A stretch of DNA of 33,914 nucleotides from Betaproteobacteria bacterium (GTDB lineage Bacteria > Pseudomonadota > Gammaproteobacteria > Burkholderiales > SG8-39), in NCBI GenBank assembly GCA_947479645.1, contig CANKAJ010000046.1, positions 1 to 33,914 of the forward strand. Reading direction: 5' to 3'. Position 1 is the first letter of the stretch; the number at the start of each line of letters is the position of its first letter. The notes below the pieces were generated by a model. The model did not search any database. It was not told where the DNA came from and saw only the letters and a list, made by a program, of their open reading frames with translations. Positions 17,525 to 25,004 of the stretch are shown one piece after another. The translations under genes were made by a program, and so were the position numbers.

Positions 17525-17938
17525 TTACTTCACGAATACCTCATATTCAACCCGTAAGCGTGGATTTCGATGCGCTTGCAAGCGGCTGATTCTCGCAAGT
17601 ACAGGTTCTCCGCGGTCCATGGCCCAGGCGAGCGCTGAGTTTTGCGATCGTGGCACATAGCCCAGTTTGCTGTCGTGCCAGAGTACCCCGACGGCATTTG
17701 CATCATGGGGGTTGTCTGGTTCGCGCCAGAGCACCAACGTGTCGCCCACCCGCATGTCGGAAAACACCTTCGGCGCACTGTGATAGTTGAATCCCGCCAA
17801 CGGTGAGCTTTGCACCAGCAGGCGTACCGACTGAGCGTGCGCCGCCGAGATGTTCAATGCGGTTGTCAGCATCAGGATCAGTCCCATGGCTAGCAATCCG
17901 GGGTCTGGGCGCTTAAGCACTTTAAGTACTGAATGCAT
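17525..17938 (-). CDS. exported HIRAN-domain protein
   Basis: A 137-residue protein with a cleavable signal peptide (MHSVLKVLKRPDPGLLAMGL leading to a hydrophobic run and SAAHAQ). It is then almost entirely one HIRAN domain: GFNYHSAPKVFSDMRVGDTL, REPDNPHDANAVGV near residue 76 and LGYVPRSQN near 96. HIRAN domains are best known in DNA-binding helicases such as HLTF, so a secreted single-domain form must do something else. The first bases overlap the yraN 3' end by 17, so it is probably co-transcribed with yraN. An upstream start at 18043 would place 35 residues inside yraN and is rejected. Confidence 0.85.
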   Translation of the reverse strand: MHSVLKVLKRPDPGLLAMGLILMLTTALNISAAHAQSVRLLVQSSPLAGFNYHSAPKVFSDMRVGDTLVLWREPDNPHDANAVGVLWHDSKLGYVPRSQNSALAWAMDRGEPVLARISRLQAHRNPRLRVEYEVFVK

Positions 17939-18266
17939 TGCGTATCCATTCAAGGTCCTTGCCCTGCTCGTCCGCCATGAGTACCACATCGAAGCGACAA
18001 GGCGTCGACGGCTTGCGGGCCAGATAAAGGCTGGCCGCGGCAATCAGCCTGGCTTGTTTGCGCCGGTCGATACTGGCCGCGGCGCTGCCAAAACGGATAT
18101 TGGAGCGTAATCTCACTTCGACTATAACGATCGAATCCCCGTCTCGGCATACAAGGTCGATTTCGCCGAAGCGGCAACGCCAGTTGCGTTCGAGCAACTG
18201 CAAGCCCTGCTTCCGGAGAAAATCGGCCGCAAGTGTTTCCGCTGTTTCGCCGATCTTTTTGTTCAT
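17922..18266 (-). CDS. yraN: YraN family endonuclease-like protein (UPF0102)
   Basis: A 114-residue protein of the UPF0102/YraN family, with a restriction-endonuclease-like fold. The sequence shows GETAETLAADFLRKQGLQLL, then RNWRCRFGEIDLVCRDGDSI and IVEVRLRS, the conserved E-I-D-L and V-E-V-R strands that hold the putative metal site. Its function is not established. The gene heads a minus-strand cluster with the HIRAN, SIS and dolP genes. In E. coli the divergent neighbour of this cluster is rsmI; here rsmI is 10 kb away at 28344. Confidence 0.93.
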   Translation of the reverse strand: MNKKIGETAETLAADFLRKQGLQLLERNWRCRFGEIDLVCRDGDSIVIVEVRLRSNIRFGSAAASIDRRKQARLIAAASLYLARKPSTPCRFDVVLMADEQGKDLEWIRNAFST

Positions 18267-18383
18267 GCATCACCCTAAGGTACACTTGGGGTCAGCAACC
18301 ACAGGTCGTGGAGCCCTGCCGGCTACGTTCCGCAAGTGATCGTTCAGACGATCGAATCGTAATGCTGTAACAGAGGATATTGC

Positions 18384-19358
18384 ATGAGAGCACAACTAAT
18401 TTGCAAATGGCTTGCCGGACTATGCCTGGCATTCGGCATACAGGCAGCAGTCATTGCACAATCCTATCCTGCCAAGACTGTGCGTATCATCGTGCCGTTT
18501 CCACCGGGTGCCGGTGCAGATACCACCGTCAGGTTGTTTACGCCCAAGCTCACTGATGCGCTGGGGCAGCAGTTTATTGTTGACAATCGTGCCGGTGCTG
18601 CAGGCAATATCGGTGCGGAAGCTGCGGCCCGCGCAGCGCCCGATGGCTATACCTTTCTTGTGGCGCCAGCGTCGCTGGCGAGCAGTCAGTCGATGTACAA
18701 GAACCTGACGTTTGATCTGGCGCGCGACTTTACGCCGGTTGCCATGCTTGGATCGGCGCCGTTTGTTCTGGCCATTCATCCTTCGGTGCCGGCCAAGACG
18801 GTCAGGGAGTTGATCGCGTATGCAAAATCCAACCCAGGGAAGCTTAATTTCGCGTCAACCGGCGTGGGGGGGGTCAACCATCTGGCAGGCGAATTGTTCA
18901 AGAGCATGGCAGGCATTGATATCGTACATGTGCCTTACAAGGGAACTTCCACTGCCATTCCGGACCTGATTGGCGGGCAGGTTTCCATGATGTTTACATC
19001 GACATTGTCGTCACTGCCGCATGTCAAGGCGGGACGCTTGCGTGCGATCGCGATCAGCAGCGAGAAGCGCAGCCTTGCGGCACCGGATCTGCCAACGATC
19101 GCTGAGTCGGGACTGCCCGGATACGAGTCCGCGACCTGGTTTGCCTTGGTGGCGCCGACCGGGACATCGCGGGACATAATCAACCTGATTAACTCAACCC
19201 TTGCCAGGATATCCCTGACCCCGGAGATTCGTGATCAGTTGCTGGCGCAGGGCGCTGAGCCACAAAGTCCCAGTCCGGAGCAGGTTGGTGCTTATGTTCG
19301 AAGCGAGGTCGTGAAGTGGGCCAAAGTCGTGACCATTTCCGGTGCCAAGGCAGAGTGA
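18384..19358 (+). CDS. Bug/TctC-family solute-binding receptor (first of three)
   Basis: A 324-residue periplasmic binding protein of the tripartite tricarboxylate transporter receptor family. It has a signal peptide through about residue 25 (GIQAAVIAQ), then the family opening YPAKTVRIIVPFPPGAGADT, NRAGAAGNIGAEAAARAAPDG and VHVPYKGTSTAIPDLIGGQV. These proteins bind small carboxylates; the ligand is unknown. No TctA or TctB membrane genes are in the window. AGAGGA at 18372-18377 supports the start. It precedes the selenoprotein companion gene by fewer than 100 bases on the same strand, suggesting joint transcription. Confidence 0.93.
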   Translation: MRAQLICKWLAGLCLAFGIQAAVIAQSYPAKTVRIIVPFPPGAGADTTVRLFTPKLTDALGQQFIVDNRAGAAGNIGAEAAARAAPDGYTFLVAPASLASSQSMYKNLTFDLARDFTPVAMLGSAPFVLAIHPSVPAKTVRELIAYAKSNPGKLNFASTGVGGVNHLAGELFKSMAGIDIVHVPYKGTSTAIPDLIGGQVSMMFTSTLSSLPHVKAGRLRAIAISSEKRSLAAPDLPTIAESGLPGYESATWFALVAPTGTSRDIINLINSTLARISLTPEIRDQLLAQGAEPQSPSPEQVGAYVRSEVVKWAKVVTISGAKAE

Positions 19359-19445
19359 GCGCAGGAATGTCTTCAGTATTGCGTGGCCGCAATGGCGTTG
19401 CAGTCAAATTGGCACGAACCTGCCATTTTTATTATGGTCTCTGAG

Positions 19446-20495
19446 ATGACGAAGCAAACCAGCCTGGCGGCAGCAAGCATCCATGTTGACGATGATGTTG
19501 AGCGGGTATTTGACGATTTGTACGAGCGCGGCTGGACAGATGGTCTGCCGGTAATACCGCCGACGCGCGAGCGAGTGGCTCGCATGATTGATTATGTGCA
19601 ACTCCCGGCTGACTTGCAGATTGCGGAAATGGCACCCAAGGGTGGCGTGGCCACCGTGGAAAATATTGCCATCAATGCTGTCATGGCCGGATGCAGGCCC
19701 GAATACCTGCCAGTGGTGATTGCCGCAGTGGAAGCGCTGGCGCAGCCGCAATTCAGTCTGCTTGGCGTGCAGACCACGACCAATCCGGCGGCGCCATTTA
19801 TTCTGATCAATGGTCCAATCCGTCGCCAGATTGATGTGCACGGTGGTCGCGGCGCGCTCGGGCCGGGCTGGCGTGCCAATGCCACGATAGGGCGTGCCGT
19901 GCGGCTGGCGATGCTCAATCTGGGGGGGGCAATACCGGCGGAAATTGACAAGGCGACGCTGGGTTTTCCCGGGAAATACACGTTTTGCATGGCCGAGCAG
20001 GAAGAAGAGAGCCCCTGGGAACCTTTTCATACGGAGCAGGGATTCAACCGTGAAGACAGTACGGTGACGATCATCGCCTGCCAGGGAACGCAAAGCGTCG
20101 CGGCGTCCTATCTGACCCCAGAGAGCATATTGCGTATGCTCGGCAATGCGATGACCGTCTGGGGTACCAACAGCTACAACAAGGGTGATGGCAATCCCAC
20201 TGTCATCCTGACGCCAATGCACGCAAAAATTTTCCATGATGCGGGCTGGTCCAAGGCCCGTATCAAGGAATGGCTGTTTGAACATACCAAGGTGCCGATG
20301 TCCGAGTTGCCATTGGAGCCGCGGTTGATGGCGCACCACCGCATGATGGATGGAGACCGCATCTGCATCTGCAAGCAAGCCGCAGATATCGTGGTGATTG
20401 TTGGCGGCGCACCCGAGGCTTACCATCTGGCCTTTCTGGCGAGTTATGGCAATCCATTGGCGATTGCCAGAATAAATTGTCCGGTTGGCCGTTAG
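19446..20495 (+). CDS. conserved companion protein of the UGSC selenoprotein, function unknown
   Basis: About 349 residues from ATG 19446; GTG 19383, ATG 19392 and ATG 19434 are alternative in-frame starts with no decisive ribosome site. No signal peptide or membrane helix is evident. Striking segments are YERGWTDGLPVIPPTRERV near the N-terminus, GGVATVENIAINAVMAGC, GVQTTTNPAAPFILINGPI, GPGWRANATIGRAVRLAML and a C-terminal Cys pair (ICICK) before IVVIVGGAPEAYHL. I know no proven function. The gene lies between a Bug protein and the UGSC selenoprotein, all on the plus strand, so it may act with the selenoprotein on a shared substrate. That is inference from position. Confidence 0.8.
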   Translation: MTKQTSLAAASIHVDDDVERVFDDLYERGWTDGLPVIPPTRERVARMIDYVQLPADLQIAEMAPKGGVATVENIAINAVMAGCRPEYLPVVIAAVEALAQPQFSLLGVQTTTNPAAPFILINGPIRRQIDVHGGRGALGPGWRANATIGRAVRLAMLNLGGAIPAEIDKATLGFPGKYTFCMAEQEEESPWEPFHTEQGFNREDSTVTIIACQGTQSVAASYLTPESILRMLGNAMTVWGTNSYNKGDGNPTVILTPMHAKIFHDAGWSKARIKEWLFEHTKVPMSELPLEPRLMAHHRMMDGDRICICKQAADIVVIVGGAPEAYHLAFLASYGNPLAIARINCPVGR

Positions 20496-20501
20496 GGAAT
20501 T

Positions 20502-20599
20502 ACTGAACAAGGGGGCGACGCCCCCTTGCATATACCCCTCTTCAGAGGAAACACTGTGCGCGCCTTCTCCAGTTTTGATACTTGTTCAGTGTTTTTTTT
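20502..20599 (+). terminator. multi-helix leader ending in T8, terminator or attenuator
   Basis: ACTGAACAAG (20502-20511) pairs perfectly with CTTGTTCAGT (20581-20590), followed at once by T8 (20592-20599). Inside the closing helix lie a GC-rich hairpin (CAAGGGGGCG at 20508-20517 with CGCCCCCTTG at 20519-20528), CCTCT/AGAGG at 20538-20549, and ACTG/CAGT at 20553-20573. The GC-rich hairpin competes with the closing helix for CAAG, so two states are possible. It lies between the companion gene and the selenoprotein. Confidence 0.6.
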
Positions 20600-20704
20600 G
20601 AAAATAAGTGAGACCATTTCAGAATGACCGAAATGGCACTTTATGCAGCGGAGCATGAGGGGAATTTCCCTTCATTTTGAAATCAAGCGCTAAGGAATTC
20701 GTAT

Positions 20705-21229
20705 ATGGAAATTCTGATACCCATAGCCACCACCCGCGCCGTCCGGAAAATGAACACGGCGTCATTGGCGCTATTGACCGGCAAGCGGGTTGGCATCGTC
20801 AGCAATGGTTGGCGCAGCATGGAGGCGATGACGCCGCACTTGAGCCAGCGTTTGAAGGAAAAATATGGAGCGAGTGAAATCAGTCTGTATTCTGTACACA
20901 TCAACAAGCCGATAACAGACGACACTCTGGACAGCATCGAACGTGATTGTGACGCGGTGATCGTCGGGCTCGCCAATTGAGGGTCCTGCACGTCGTGGAG
21001 TGTCCACGACACCATCGAGATCGCAAAACGCGGCGTTCCCGCGTTACTCATGGCAAGCGAGCAATTCATCAAGCTTGCGCATACGGTATTGCGCTCGCGG
21101 TCAAGCCCCGAGTCGCTGGCGGTGCTGCTGCCGGGCAATCCGTCCTACGCTGAATTGCCGGAATTGAACTCCCTTGCCGATCGCGCACTGGAGGAAGTGG
21201 TCGGCAAGCTCAAGGCTTATCCGGCCTGA
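20705..21229 (+). CDS. UGSC-family selenoprotein with in-frame TGA (Sec92)
   Basis: Read with TGA 20978-20980 as selenocysteine, the frame gives 174 residues ending at TGA 21227-21229. Before the TGA: MEILIPIATTRAVRKM and ISLYSVHINKPITDDTL, then DAVIVGLAN. After it the same frame continues GSCTSW, then RGVPALLMASEQF and LLPGNPSYAELPEL, a normal coding sequence, giving Sec92-Gly-Ser-Cys95. This is the signature of the UGSC (seleno)protein family, and it recalls the UGTC site of glycine/proline reductase subunits GrdB and PrdB, implying a redox or reductase role (inference). A hairpin at 20992-21010 fits a bacterial SECIS. AAGGA at 20692-20696 supports the start. No sel genes are in the window. 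Alternative: a nonsense mutation of a Cys form. Confidence 0.87.
20978..21010 (+). promoter_or_regulatory. candidate bacterial SECIS element
   Basis: Directly after the in-frame TGA, GTCGTGGA (20992-20999) and TCCACGAC (21003-21010) form a perfect 8-bp stem with loop GTG. The loop begins 19 bases after the TGA (18 if the top A-U pair is open) and has G among its first bases. Bacterial SECIS hairpins usually place the apical loop about 16-37 bases after the UGA with such a G, so spacing and shape fit SelB recruitment. Confidence 0.72.
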
Positions 21230-21241
21230 ATGCAGATCGCT

Positions 21242-22246
21242 CTACGTTCTCAGCAATTCATTGGGCATTTCGTTTATCAGAGGCTCGTTACGCGAAAATC
21301 TTGCCAGATTGTGGATGAATATTTCGGTCGATCGCCACTTGTTTCCCAGGGACAGCGCGGCGATGTGGGGTGAAACAATGACGTCGGGAAGCGCCCACAC
21401 CGGGGAATCCGCCGGCAGGGGTTCCTGCGCGAACACATCCAGATAGCCTCCGGCGATGGTGTGACTGCGCACCGCCTCGACAAAGGCAGGCTCATCCATG
21501 ACGTCGCCACGCGAGATATTGATGACGTATGCGCTGGACTTCATCAAGGAAAACGCCCTTGCATCCATGAGATGGTAGGTCTCATCGGTGAGCGAGCAGG
21601 CGAGTATCAGCCAATCGCAATTCGGCAGGAGTTGCGGCAATCGGTCAGGATGCTCAATGGTATCGGCGATGTCATCGACATGGCGACCGCTTCGGCGAAC
21701 GCCGACGACATGCATGCCCAGCATCTTCAGGTATCGACCAATGCGGCAGCCGATGGACCCCATGCCGACAATCAAGGCGGTCTGTCCGGCCAGATCTGCC
21801 GGAGACTCCGGTTCTTCCCAGGGCAACCATTGCCGACTGCGTTGCCCGTCGATCCATTTCGGCCCGCGTCTGGAGAGCATGAGCAACCCCGTCAGCGCGG
21901 TTGTCGCCACCGATTCGGCGTTCGCGCCGGTAGAGGTGCTGACCCGTACGCCTCGCGCCACCAGTGGTATGAGCCATTTGTGCTGACTCACGCCGGAGCC
22001 CGGGAAGTGCACCCACTTGAAGCGCGGGCTGGCCGAAATGCGCTCGACGAACTGCTTCAAGCGTGTTGGCGAATGCCGTATGTCAAGTGTGAGAAATGCA
22101 GCGTCGATTGGGGCATCGGAAGTAACCGCTTCGGCGCTGTCCACCGGGTGCTCAAACCTGACATCGACCGCATTTTCCTTCAGGAATGAATCAATGCGCG
22201 GTTTGAATTCCGCATAGACGTGCTTCGATATCATTGCGGAAATCAT
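21242..22246 (-). CDS. D-isomer specific 2-hydroxyacid dehydrogenase
   Basis: A 334-residue NAD(P)-dependent 2-hydroxyacid dehydrogenase, interconverting a 2-hydroxyacid and a 2-oxoacid in the cytoplasm. The nucleotide loop GMGSIG lies at 161-166, and the catalytic triad is visible as Arg246 (NISRGDV), Glu275 (AQEPLP) and His294 (SPHIAAL). GRHPR-like fold members of this length are common and the substrate is not predictable. AAGAGG just before 22246 supports that ATG; an in-frame ATG 12 bases later is possible. It converges on the selenoprotein gene with 12 bases between the stops. Confidence 0.92.
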   Translation of the reverse strand: MISAMISKHVYAEFKPRIDSFLKENAVDVRFEHPVDSAEAVTSDAPIDAAFLTLDIRHSPTRLKQFVERISASPRFKWVHFPGSGVSQHKWLIPLVARGVRVSTSTGANAESVATTALTGLLMLSRRGPKWIDGQRSRQWLPWEEPESPADLAGQTALIVGMGSIGCRIGRYLKMLGMHVVGVRRSGRHVDDIADTIEHPDRLPQLLPNCDWLILACSLTDETYHLMDARAFSLMKSSAYVINISRGDVMDEPAFVEAVRSHTIAGGYLDVFAQEPLPADSPVWALPDVIVSPHIAALSLGNKWRSTEIFIHNLARFSRNEPLINEMPNELLRT

Positions 22247-22487
22247 ACTGACCTCTTCAGTTTTTAAAGGTGAAACTATCGTGCTGAAAATATAGCATAC
22301 GTCTTGTTCATCACCGGCGTATCAAATCAATCAGTACGCGAGATAGCACGCGCCAATTCAGGCTTGGGGGGGCAGACTGCGATCGAGCTCGCCGCGATAT
22401 TCATGCCTCAATGGACCGGTGGATTTCGTTATGCATGTGAAAGCACATGATGGGTGGGGCCACTTTGGTTTTTGATTGTCGTTTCAA

Positions 22488-23105
22488 TCATGGCAGCCAC
22501 AGCTCAAACAAGGCTCCGCCTTCAGCGCCGCTTTGCAGTTCAACTTTGCCGACAAGCTCGCCGTTAGTGTGTGCCCGTGCTATTTCCTGGCACAGTGTGG
22601 TGCCCAATCCGGTCGAGGGCTCGCCGTGAATGCCCAGTCCTGGGCCATCATCGGCAACCGAAAAGACAAGAAAGCCGTCTTTCATGCCGCAGCCAAGATG
22701 AATTTCACTCCTGGCGAATTTCAACGCGTTATGGACCGCGGCTTCCAGGGCCATGCGGACCAGATAATCATCAAAGAACCAGAAGGCGGGAGAGTCCGCG
22801 CCAATTGATATCTTGATGGATATGTTCTCGGGAGGAAGCACCAGTCCGGCAGCAACCTCCGCGAGAAAGTCCCCAGGGCAATTGTCACGCAGTTGTGCCG
22901 ATAATCCTGTTTGCCGCGATCGGTACAGGGTCAGAAAGCTGACCAGGCGCTGTGACAGTGCGACTGTCGCAGCGTGGACCTTTTGAGTGTCGGACTCAAG
23001 CTCCGAGCCGACCGTGCGTTTGGCAATATGTGCGATGCTTACCGTCAGTGAAGCCAGTGCGTTCTTAAGGTCATGCACGACGGTTGTTACAAGTGCATCC
23101 TTCAT
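22488..23105 (-). CDS. minimal histidine kinase without sensor domain
   Basis: A 205-residue soluble protein made only of the transmitter core. His11 in VVHDLKNALASL is the H-box, the N-box is EAAVHNALKFA near residue 124, and the G-boxes are DDGPGLG near 157 and STGLGTTLC near 168. There is no membrane segment or input domain, so the signal must arrive through a partner. It starts within the stop of the TPR response regulator gene (ATGA overlap at 23102-23105), so the two are made together. It may phosphorylate that regulator or act within one complex with it (inference). Confidence 0.88.
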   Translation of the reverse strand: MKDALVTTVVHDLKNALASLTVSIAHIAKRTVGSELESDTQKVHAATVALSQRLVSFLTLYRSRQTGLSAQLRDNCPGDFLAEVAAGLVLPPENISIKISIGADSPAFWFFDDYLVRMALEAAVHNALKFARSEIHLGCGMKDGFLVFSVADDGPGLGIHGEPSTGLGTTLCQEIARAHTNGELVGKVELQSGAEGGALFELWLP

Positions 23106-24745
23106 GTGGCGGTTCCGGTCCGGGCCTTGAGAAGAAGTTCCCTGAAAAATGCGCCCATCTTGACCACGCGCTCCGTGCCGGGTGCGAGTGTGTCAAGGGT
23201 TTCCAGGTAACGGCGGACCCGGGCGGTGGTTTCGACATCCAGTCCCTGCTGCGATAGCACCAACAGGTTGATTTGGGCCGCCGCAACCAGTACTCCAACA
23301 TTGCGCGGCAACCCGGTCGCCGCCTCCTCGACCATGGTCTGGGCTTCGACGAGTTGCGCTTGCTTGGCCATGGCCAGCGCCTGCTCGGTCAGTCTGAGAA
23401 TGTCCCGGACTTGTGAGTCGACAATGCGCTCGCTGACGTGTTCTTTTCCCGCATTCTTGAGCACACGCTTGGCCGCTGCCACCAATTGCGCGTCCTCATG
23501 GTCGGCGCGTACCGCTGCGGTGACTACACGTTCACCGTCAGCGTCCTTGCCCATGGCGAAGCAGGCTTTGGATACTGCCAGTGCGGCTTGCGGGTTCGTG
23601 TGACTGACCAGTGAAAGTGCTCGTTCCAGAGCAGCGCCCGCTGCTTCATCGTCGTCAGCGCCCTGATAGGCGAGCGCTTCCACTGCCGCTGCAATCGCCT
23701 GAAAGGCCATGTCATCACCAAAGGCCTGCTGGGCAGGCTTGAGCAACTCCAGCGCCTTGGCCGAGTCCCCCGTATCTACATAAACCTGTGCCAGGGCAGC
23801 GCTGTCATACGGGCTTTTCGTGATTGAATTGTGTGTTGCGGCGACCACTTTGGCGTAGGCAGTCTTTGCCAACTCAAGATCGCCGACGCGCATGGCCATT
23901 TCTCCAAGTGCACGTGTCCTGCTCGCCGAGGGTACGATACTTTCCGCCTTGCGCAGCGCTTCAAGCGCTTGCAATTCTTCACCGCGGGACTCGTGTATTT
24001 CGGCCAGAAACTCTTGAGCGCCGACCAACTTTGGATTAGCGGCAGCAATCGCCACTGCCGCTGCGTGCGCCTTCTCCACATCGCCGCTATCGTGCATCGC
24101 ACGCGCAAAACCCAGTTCTGCCCATGGTACCTGCCGCCGAATCGACAAGGCCTGTGAGAATACCGCCTTGGCCTCATCATGTCGGTGGAGTGTGGTCAGG
24201 CAACGCGCCTGCAGTCGAAGTGCATCCATGGTGAATTTGGATCCTCCTTCTGCCAGGCGTTTAAAATCGATTGCCGCGCCTTGCAAGTCTCCTGCAGTCA
24301 TTCTTTTCAAGGCCGGTTCAAGTTCGTCCTGTCTCTCAAAATGCCGCAGCAGCCGACTTTCGAGATTGGCGGCGGTGAATGGCTTGATGAGGTAGTCATC
24401 GGGGGCGTAATTGCTGGCGGTGGCGACATTGTCATAGCCCGATTCCGCCGTGATCATGAACCAGATGGTGACGGGCAGCAGCAGATTTTTCTCGCGTACG
24501 TGCTCCAGCAACTGCTGTCCATTGGTCCCGTTGCCGAGGTTGTAGTCGCAAAGTACCAGGTCAAAAGGCTGATTGCTTGCACGGGCAGCAATCGTTTTCA
24601 GCGCGTCCTTCGCCGATGCGGCCTGAGCCACATCGTTGATGCCCAGTTGCTGCAACTGGGTACGCAGGTTAGTTCGCATCCCGGACATGTCGTCAATGAG
24701 TAGCGCTTTCAGCCTGGAAATGCGTGAACCCTGAAGGGTAGCCAT
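23102..24745 (-). CDS. response regulator with TPR-repeat output
   Basis: A 547-residue protein. Residues 1-130 are a receiver domain: acidic pair in ALLIDDMSG, phospho-acceptor Asp in LVLCDYNLGNG and the conserved Lys in DDYLIKPF. The remainder is a chain of tetratricopeptide-like helical repeats (for example DALRLQARCLTTLHRHDEAK and ALAQVYVDTGDSAKALELL) and no DNA-binding domain, so the output is probably protein-protein contact. The ATG at 24745 (MATLQGSRISRLKALLI) is preferred because the 89-residue extension to 25012 has no receiver homology and overlaps the divergent Bug gene. The gene shares an ATGA junction with the following kinase gene. Confidence 0.87.
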   Translation of the reverse strand: MATLQGSRISRLKALLIDDMSGMRTNLRTQLQQLGINDVAQAASAKDALKTIAARASNQPFDLVLCDYNLGNGTNGQQLLEHVREKNLLLPVTIWFMITAESGYDNVATASNYAPDDYLIKPFTAANLESRLLRHFERQDELEPALKRMTAGDLQGAAIDFKRLAEGGSKFTMDALRLQARCLTTLHRHDEAKAVFSQALSIRRQVPWAELGFARAMHDSGDVEKAHAAAVAIAAANPKLVGAQEFLAEIHESRGEELQALEALRKAESIVPSASRTRALGEMAMRVGDLELAKTAYAKVVAATHNSITKSPYDSAALAQVYVDTGDSAKALELLKPAQQAFGDDMAFQAIAAAVEALAYQGADDDEAAGAALERALSLVSHTNPQAALAVSKACFAMGKDADGERVVTAAVRADHEDAQLVAAAKRVLKNAGKEHVSERIVDSQVRDILRLTEQALAMAKQAQLVEAQTMVEEAATGLPRNVGVLVAAAQINLLVLSQQGLDVETTARVRRYLETLDTLAPGTERVVKMGAFFRELLLKARTGTAT

Positions 24746-25004
24746 GTCGTTTGCTTGGGAATCCAAAAATGGACAGCCGCTCGCAATGATTGAATAAAAT
24801 ATGCGGGAAGCTGTGAGCGGAGAGTTTAAATCGAAAGTGAATCCTGTTGTGAGGACTGCTCCTCTTTCTCCATCTGCGATTAACCGGAAAAGGACGCATA
24901 ATGGAATCGGATGGGGCATTGCCCGGATGATGTCATCGGTTGGCGCCATCATCCCGTGTAGGGTCGTTTCCCGCCAATATTCAACACGTGGAGCAAGGTA
25001 GACC

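Noticed and set aside
18338..18353. GATCGT-TCAG-ACGATC dyad upstream of the first Bug gene
   Set aside because: A 6-bp dyad is short; it may be an operator, but nothing else supports it.
20705..20980. A stand-alone 91-residue protein ending at TGA 20978
   Set aside because: Coding sequence with a UGSC motif continues in frame past the TGA and a hairpin follows; selenocysteine reading explains both.
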